9,596 nt of DNA from Bacteroidota bacterium. Its GTDB lineage: Bacteria > Bacteroidota > Bacteroidia > Bacteroidales > Prolixibacteraceae. Location: assembly GCA_030691295.1 (NCBI GenBank), contig JAUYEQ010000458.1, forward strand, positions 1 to 9,596, written 5' to 3'. A model generated the notes under the pieces. It saw only the letters and a program-made list of their open reading frames with translations, was not told the DNA's origin and ran no database searches. Shown here one piece after another: positions 6,065 to 9,596 of this stretch. Each line of letters starts with the position of its first letter. Position 1 is the stretch's first letter. The position numbers and the translations under genes were made by a program.

Positions 6065-6301
6065 TTATTTTCGAAATTGATGTTTAAGAATTTGATCACG
6101 GGTCCGGCTTCTTAGCCTACCGTCATCAGAGTTACGGAGCTTTAAATAATTAAAACTTGCAATTAAAACAATTGCAAAAATCAGGAAAATAATTCCCACA
6201 TACCGCATTGGGTCCGAAAGCATTGCAATAAAGAGAATTCCGATCACTACCAGGATAATTCCTGAAATCAGCAGATAATTTCTAATATATTCCCTTTGCA
6301 T
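6065..6301 (-). CDS. Small two-helix membrane protein of unknown function
   Basis: The 78-residue protein has two predicted membrane helices, at about 9-28 (YLLISGIILVVIGILFIAML) and 34-52 (YVGIIFLIFAIVLIASFNY), joined by the short turn SDPMR. A basic hydrophilic tail follows (KLRNSDDGRLRSRTRDQILKHQFRK). The distribution of charge suggests a hairpin with both ends in the cytoplasm. I do not recognise the family. It does not look like the single-helix OadG/MmdD subunit of sodium-pumping decarboxylases. It lies 70 bases downstream of the carboxyltransferase gene and immediately before a terminator, so it is probably the last gene of that operon. The ATG at 6301 is supported by an unusually good Shine-Dalgarno. 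Confidence 0.7.
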   Translation of the reverse strand: MQREYIRNYLLISGIILVVIGILFIAMLSDPMRYVGIIFLIFAIVLIASFNYLKLRNSDDGRLRSRTRDQILKHQFRK

Positions 6302-6304
6302 CGC

Positions 6305-6312
6305 TCACCTCC
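6305..6312 (-). promoter_or_regulatory. Strong Shine-Dalgarno (GGAGGTGA) for the 78-residue membrane protein
   Basis: On the minus strand GGAGGTGA ends three bases before the ATG at 6301, with six bases between the GGAGG core and the start codon. It is an eight-base perfect complement to the standard 16S 3' end. None of the other starts in the window has comparable complementarity, so it confirms this start and suggests strong or independent initiation. Confidence 0.75.
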
Positions 6313-6371
6313 CTTCTTCGTTTATTCGAAATCTTCTACGAATTCAGGACACAGTTTGTTCCATTCTTTTT

Positions 6372-7907
6372 TTAAAGGGGAATATTTCCGTGTTTGCGTG
6401 GTAAATTAGATTTCCGTTTATTTTGTGTCATATTGAGCGCCTGTATTATTTTATATCGGGTATCCTGAGGCATTATAATTTCATCAATGTATCCAAGTGC
6501 TGCAGCCCTGTATGGGTTTGCAAATTTTACGCGATAATCTTCAACTGCCGCAACTCTTTCTTCTTCGCTGAGTTTTCCACGGTATAATATATTGATGGCG
6601 CCTTCAGGTCCCATCACTGCAATTTCGGCAGTAGGATAGGCTAAATTTACATCGCCGCCAATGTGCTTGCTCGACATAACATCATAAGCACCACCATAAG
6701 CTTTACGGGTTATCAGCGTAATTTTCGCCACCGTTGCTTCGGCAAATGCATACAACAGTTTGGCGCCATGCTTTATAATTCCTCCGAATTCCTGTCCGGT
6801 ACCCGGTAAAAATCCCGGTACATCGACCAACGTGACCAATGGAATATTAAAAGCATCGCAGAAACGAACAAACCTCGCCGCTTTTACGGATGAATTGATG
6901 TCGAGTACGCCCGCCAGATGAGCTGGCTGATTGGCAACAATCCCGATCGGTTTCCCACCCATTCGGGCAAACCCAATTACCATGTTGGCGGCATAATGTG
7001 GCTGAACTTCCAGAAAATGTTCATCATCAATGATCTTGAAAATGATGTCTTTGATGTCGTATGGTTTATTTGGATCAACCGGAACCACCTGATTCAACGA
7101 AACATCGGCCCTGGTTTCCGGGTCAGTACAAATTTTAAGTGGCGGTTCGTCCATGTTGTTCGATGGAATAAAACTCATCAACTCCCTGACCATCATCAGC
7201 GTTTGCTCTTCGTCGCTGCCGGTAAAATGGGCCACCCCGCTTTTGGAGGCATGGGTGATAGCGCCTCCCAATTCTTCTTTGGTGACATCTTCGTGCGTCA
7301 CTGTTTTAATCACTTCAGGACCGGTAACAAACATGTGACTGGTCTTCTCAACCATGAAGATAAAATCGGTCAAAGCTGGTGAATACACTGCGCCCCCGGC
7401 ACAGGCTCCCATGATGGCGCTGATTTGCGGAATGACACCCGAAGATATGACATTGTTGTAGAAAATATCGGCATAACCAGCAAGGCTTTCAACACCTTCC
7501 TGAATACGGGCTCCTCCTGAATCGTTCAATCCGATAACGGGAGTGCCCATTTTAATGGCCAGTTCCTGAATTTTCAGGATTTTATCAGCATTGGCGCGAC
7601 TTAATGTTCCTCCGAATACCGTAAAATCCTGGGCAAAAACATACATCAGCCGACCGTTTATTTTTCCATATCCTGAAACAACACCATCGCCCGGTATTTT
7701 CGATTTATCTATACCGAAGTCGGTACCCCGGTGGGTGACCATTTTATCTATCTCATTAAAAGTTCCGGGATCGAGCAGAAAAGCGATTCGTTCGCGGGCA
7801 GTTTTTTTTCCTGATTTGTGTTGTTTGTCAACCCTTTCAGCGCCGCCGCCTGATTCTGCCTGCTGGTTCAGTAATTCAAATTGTTCAAATTTGGCTTTCA
7901 AATCCAT
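6372..7907 (-). CDS. pccB: Acyl-CoA carboxylase carboxyltransferase subunit, probably propionyl-CoA carboxylase beta
   Basis: This cytoplasmic subunit transfers the carboxyl group from carboxybiotin to an acyl-CoA, most likely propionyl-CoA to give methylmalonyl-CoA. The 511 residues are full length with two crotonase-like halves. The N-terminal half has the acyl-CoA oxyanion loops [12 protein letters not shown] (128-139) and [16 protein letters not shown] (167-182). The C-terminal half has [25 protein letters not shown] (within 361-385) and [15 protein letters not shown] (401-415). Asp409 in GGAYDVM is the residue type associated with propionyl- rather than acetyl-CoA specificity. The tail RKHGNIPL is characteristic of the family. 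The start overlaps the carrier subunit gene by 23 bases, which implies coupled translation. MmdA of methylmalonyl-CoA decarboxylase is a close homologue. The adjacent biotin carboxylase and the lack of a membrane decarboxylase subunit favour an ATP-dependent carboxylase. Confidence 0.93.
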   Translation of the reverse strand: MDLKAKFEQFELLNQQAESGGGAERVDKQHKSGKKTARERIAFLLDPGTFNEIDKMVTHRGTDFGIDKSKIPGDGVVSGYGKINGRLMYVFAQDFTVFGGTLSRANADKILKIQELAIKMGTPVIGLNDSGGARIQEGVESLAGYADIFYNNVISSGVIPQISAIMGACAGGAVYSPALTDFIFMVEKTSHMFVTGPEVIKTVTHEDVTKEELGGAITHASKSGVAHFTGSDEEQTLMMVRELMSFIPSNNMDEPPLKICTDPETRADVSLNQVVPVDPNKPYDIKDIIFKIIDDEHFLEVQPHYAANMVIGFARMGGKPIGIVANQPAHLAGVLDINSSVKAARFVRFCDAFNIPLVTLVDVPGFLPGTGQEFGGIIKHGAKLLYAFAEATVAKITLITRKAYGGAYDVMSSKHIGGDVNLAYPTAEIAVMGPEGAINILYRGKLSEEERVAAVEDYRVKFANPYRAAALGYIDEIIMPQDTRYKIIQALNMTQNKRKSNLPRKHGNIPL

Positions 7908-8427
7908 TTTCTATGATTTTTTCGATTTCTATTAAAACCTGATTGGCATCCACCGTGCTGCCTTCAGCAACATGAATGATGGCAACTTTACCGTCGATGG
8001 GCGATTTGTACTCGCTTTCCATTTTCATTGCCGAGATCGTGATTAGCGTATCTCCTTTTTTCACCTCATCGCCAACAGAAACCGGTATTTTAACCACTTT
8101 TCCGGGCATTGGCGAAACGATTGTGTTTTCAGACAACATCTGGGCGCCACCGGTACGATTGCGCAAATACCTCGATTCAGCATCAATCACTTCAAGGTCG
8201 TACGAGTCGTAAAGCGTGTAAGCTGTGTAGTGTTTGGGCTTGGGTTGAGGTACCAATTCGATGTTGAACGAACGCCCGTTTACCAGGATGGAGAAGATTC
8301 CCTCATCATTGTGCATTAAATCAACCTGATAGATTTTATCATCCACTTTAATTTCAAGCAGGTTTTCAAACTGCTTTAATATTTCTACTGATGCAATTCG
8401 TTTGTCTAATTTTATTTCGATTGACAT
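7885..8427 (-). CDS. Biotin carboxyl carrier subunit of acyl-CoA carboxylase (BT-like region plus biotinyl domain)
   Basis: This subunit carries the covalently bound biotin that shuttles carboxylate between the biotin carboxylase and the carboxyltransferase. Residues about 102-170 are the biotinyl domain, from [24 protein letters not shown] to [18 protein letters not shown], with the biotinylated Lys135 in SAMKME (132-137). Residues about 15-95 form a beta-rich segment ([36 protein letters not shown]) like the BT domain that follows biotin carboxylase in PCC alpha chains. The protein thus corresponds to the C-terminal half of a PCC alpha chain encoded separately. It begins 12 bases after the biotin carboxylase stop and overlaps the carboxyltransferase start by 23 bases. 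The 180-residue length matches stand-alone carriers in Bacteroidota. Confidence 0.92.
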   Translation of the reverse strand: MSIEIKLDKRIASVEILKQFENLLEIKVDDKIYQVDLMHNDEGIFSILVNGRSFNIELVPQPKPKHYTAYTLYDSYDLEVIDAESRYLRNRTGGAQMLSENTIVSPMPGKVVKIPVSVGDEVKKGDTLITISAMKMESEYKSPIDGKVAIIHVAEGSTVDANQVLIEIEKIIENGFESQI

Positions 8428-8439
8428 ATTTTTGGGGGA

Positions 8440-9596
8440 TTACAAACGTTCGAAATTCTTTTGATAGGTATATTTTTTCCACCTGTTTTTGGCCGGATAC
8501 ATCTCTTTGGATGTCTGTGCGATATTCAGCTGATCGAGGTATTCAATGTAAGTCGCGATAATCACCATGTCTTCACAGTCTTCGTTGCATTTTGTTGCTG
8601 CCAGAAGCTGCTCTTTGTTTTTTTCGATAAAGTTGGTGTCGTAATTTCCGCTCCGGAAATCGGTCGTATCCATGATTCGTTCCAGAAACTTGATGGTGGT
8701 TTTTACTCCGGTAATTTTGTATTCGTAAAGGGCACGCTTCATTCGCTCAATTGCTTCTGTCCTGTTTTCGGCCCAGACAATGAGTTTCGAGATCATTGAA
8801 TCGTAATAGATCGGAATTTCATAACCTTCGTAAACATATCCATCGGTGCGAACGCCCAAGCCGAGTGGCTGCGTGATGTTGTAAATTTTACCCGGATTTG
8901 GCATGAAATTGTTGTCGGTATCTTCAGCATAAATACGGCATTCGATGGCATGGCCGGTTTGCCTTAATTGTTCCTGTTTGAATTTGAGAGGGTGACCTTC
9001 AGCAATTAAAATCTGCTGTTTTACAAGGTCAATTCCGGTAACACGTTCGGTAATCGGGTGCTCAACCTGAAGGCGGGTATTCATTTCGAGGAAGTAAAAA
9101 TTCAGGTCATTGTCAACCAGAAATTCGATGGTTCCGGCACCTGTGTAATTGACAGCTCTGGCAGCTTCCACTGCATATTCGCCCATTTTTACCCTTAATT
9201 CAGGAGTCATAAGTGGCGAAGGTGTTTCTTCGATCATTTTCTGATGTCGCCGCTGAACCGAACATTCGCGTTCGAACAAATGAAGGAAATTCCCATGCTG
9301 ATCGCCTAAAATCTGAAATTCAATGTGGTGAGGTGATGAAATGTATTTCTCAATATAAACCGAATCGTTTCCAAATGAAGATTTTGCTTCTGACCGGGCC
9401 GATCTGACTAGTGAGGTAATGTCTTTTTCTTCTGTAATCAGTCGCATTCCTTTGCCACCACCACCGGCAGATGCTTTTACCATCACCGGAAGTCCGATTT
9501 CCATGATCGTATCAATGGCTTCTTTTTCGGTTTTAACACTTTCTGTGGTTCCGGGAACAACAGGTACACCGGCTGCAATCATCGTCAGGCGGGCGC
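8440..9596 (-). CDS. Biotin carboxylase subunit of acyl-CoA carboxylase, N-terminus beyond the window
   Basis: The enzyme uses ATP and bicarbonate to carboxylate the biotin of the carrier subunit. The visible 385 or so codons include the ATP-grasp glycine-rich loop KASAGGGGKGMRLI, the HHIEFQILGDQHGN segment with FERECSVQRRHQKMIEE, the metal-binding FLEMNTRLQVEHPITERVTGIDLV and the C-terminal GHAIECRIYAEDTDNNFMPNPG. The frame stays open from the Met at 9582 to the right edge (codons for A-R-L-T before MIAAGVPVVPGT). The true start therefore lies about 110-120 codons upstream, judged from E. coli AccC. After the biotin carboxylase core there is an extra C-terminal tail of about 50 residues ending NFERL, usual for PCC-type rather than AccC proteins. 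It is the upstream gene of the carrier and carboxyltransferase genes, supporting one three-subunit enzyme. Confidence 0.94.
   Translation of the reverse strand, partial: ARLTMIAAGVPVVPGTTESVKTEKEAIDTIMEIGLPVMVKASAGGGGKGMRLITEEKDITSLVRSARSEAKSSFGNDSVYIEKYISSPHHIEFQILGDQHGNFLHLFERECSVQRRHQKMIEETPSPLMTPELRVKMGEYAVEAARAVNYTGAGTIEFLVDNDLNFYFLEMNTRLQVEHPITERVTGIDLVKQQILIAEGHPLKFKQEQLRQTGHAIECRIYAEDTDNNFMPNPGKIYNITQPLGLGVRTDGYVYEGYEIPIYYDSMISKLIVWAENRTEAIERMKRALYEYKITGVKTTIKFLERIMDTTDFRSGNYDTNFIEKNKEQLLAATKCNEDCEDMVIIATYIEYLDQLNIAQTSKEMYPAKNRWKKYTYQKNFERL

Noticed and set aside
6065..6301. 78-residue protein as the gamma (OadG/MmdD) subunit of a sodium-pumping decarboxylase
   Set aside because: It has two membrane helices rather than one, and no membrane-bound decarboxylase beta subunit is present; a biotin carboxylase is present instead.
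6918..7382. Plus-strand 154-residue open frame
   Set aside because: It is antisense to the conserved carboxyltransferase gene and has no recognisable motif.
9580..9582. Met at 9582 as the start of the biotin carboxylase
   Set aside because: The frame remains open to the window edge with sensible residues (A-R-L-T) and the biotin carboxylase N-terminal domain is missing, so this Met is internal.

Overview
The window comes from a member of the Bacteroidota, most likely a marine or anaerobic Bacteroidales/Marinilabiliales relative; the genus is inference. Evidence is a SusC-type receptor with an STN domain, preceded by a FecR-like anti-sigma factor with a DUF4974-type tail and a Bacteroidetes-type ECF sigma factor. 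TAnnTTTG promoter boxes and mostly weak Shine-Dalgarno signals agree with this. It reads as ordinary chromosome, with no insertion sequence, phage gene, tRNA, rRNA or CRISPR array visible.

Left region (1-2219, all on the minus strand): ECF sigma factor, FecR-like anti-sigma factor, then the N-terminus of a SusC/RagA TonB-dependent receptor that runs off the left edge. This is the usual trans-envelope cell-surface signalling set. The 152-base gap between the anti-sigma and receptor genes holds a REP-like palindrome, a perfect TAnnTTTG box on the opposite strand, and a strong rho-independent terminator in that same opposite direction. Together these outline a possible antisense small RNA against the receptor leader, in the position known for DonS-type RNAs in Bacteroides.

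Middle region (2273-5062): a four-helix membrane protein and a Tat-exported sugar phosphate isomerase/epimerase-like protein overlap by ATGA on the minus strand. They diverge from glyA (serine hydroxymethyltransferase) on the plus strand. glyA ends at a near-perfect bidirectional terminator that it shares with a converging gene. That gene (5063-5926) joins an ATP-cone domain to an Mrr-like PD-(D/E)xK nuclease domain and is the least understood protein here.

Right region (6065-9596, minus strand): an acyl-CoA carboxylase operon, most likely propionyl-CoA carboxylase. Its order is biotin carboxylase (5' end beyond the window), BT-like plus biotinyl carrier subunit, carboxyltransferase subunit, then a 78-residue two-helix membrane protein with an unusually strong Shine-Dalgarno. 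The operon ends at a terminator hairpin, followed by a perfect 17-bp inverted repeat in the leader of the ATP-cone nuclease gene. Coding density is high and no gene-free stretch exceeds 300 bases.
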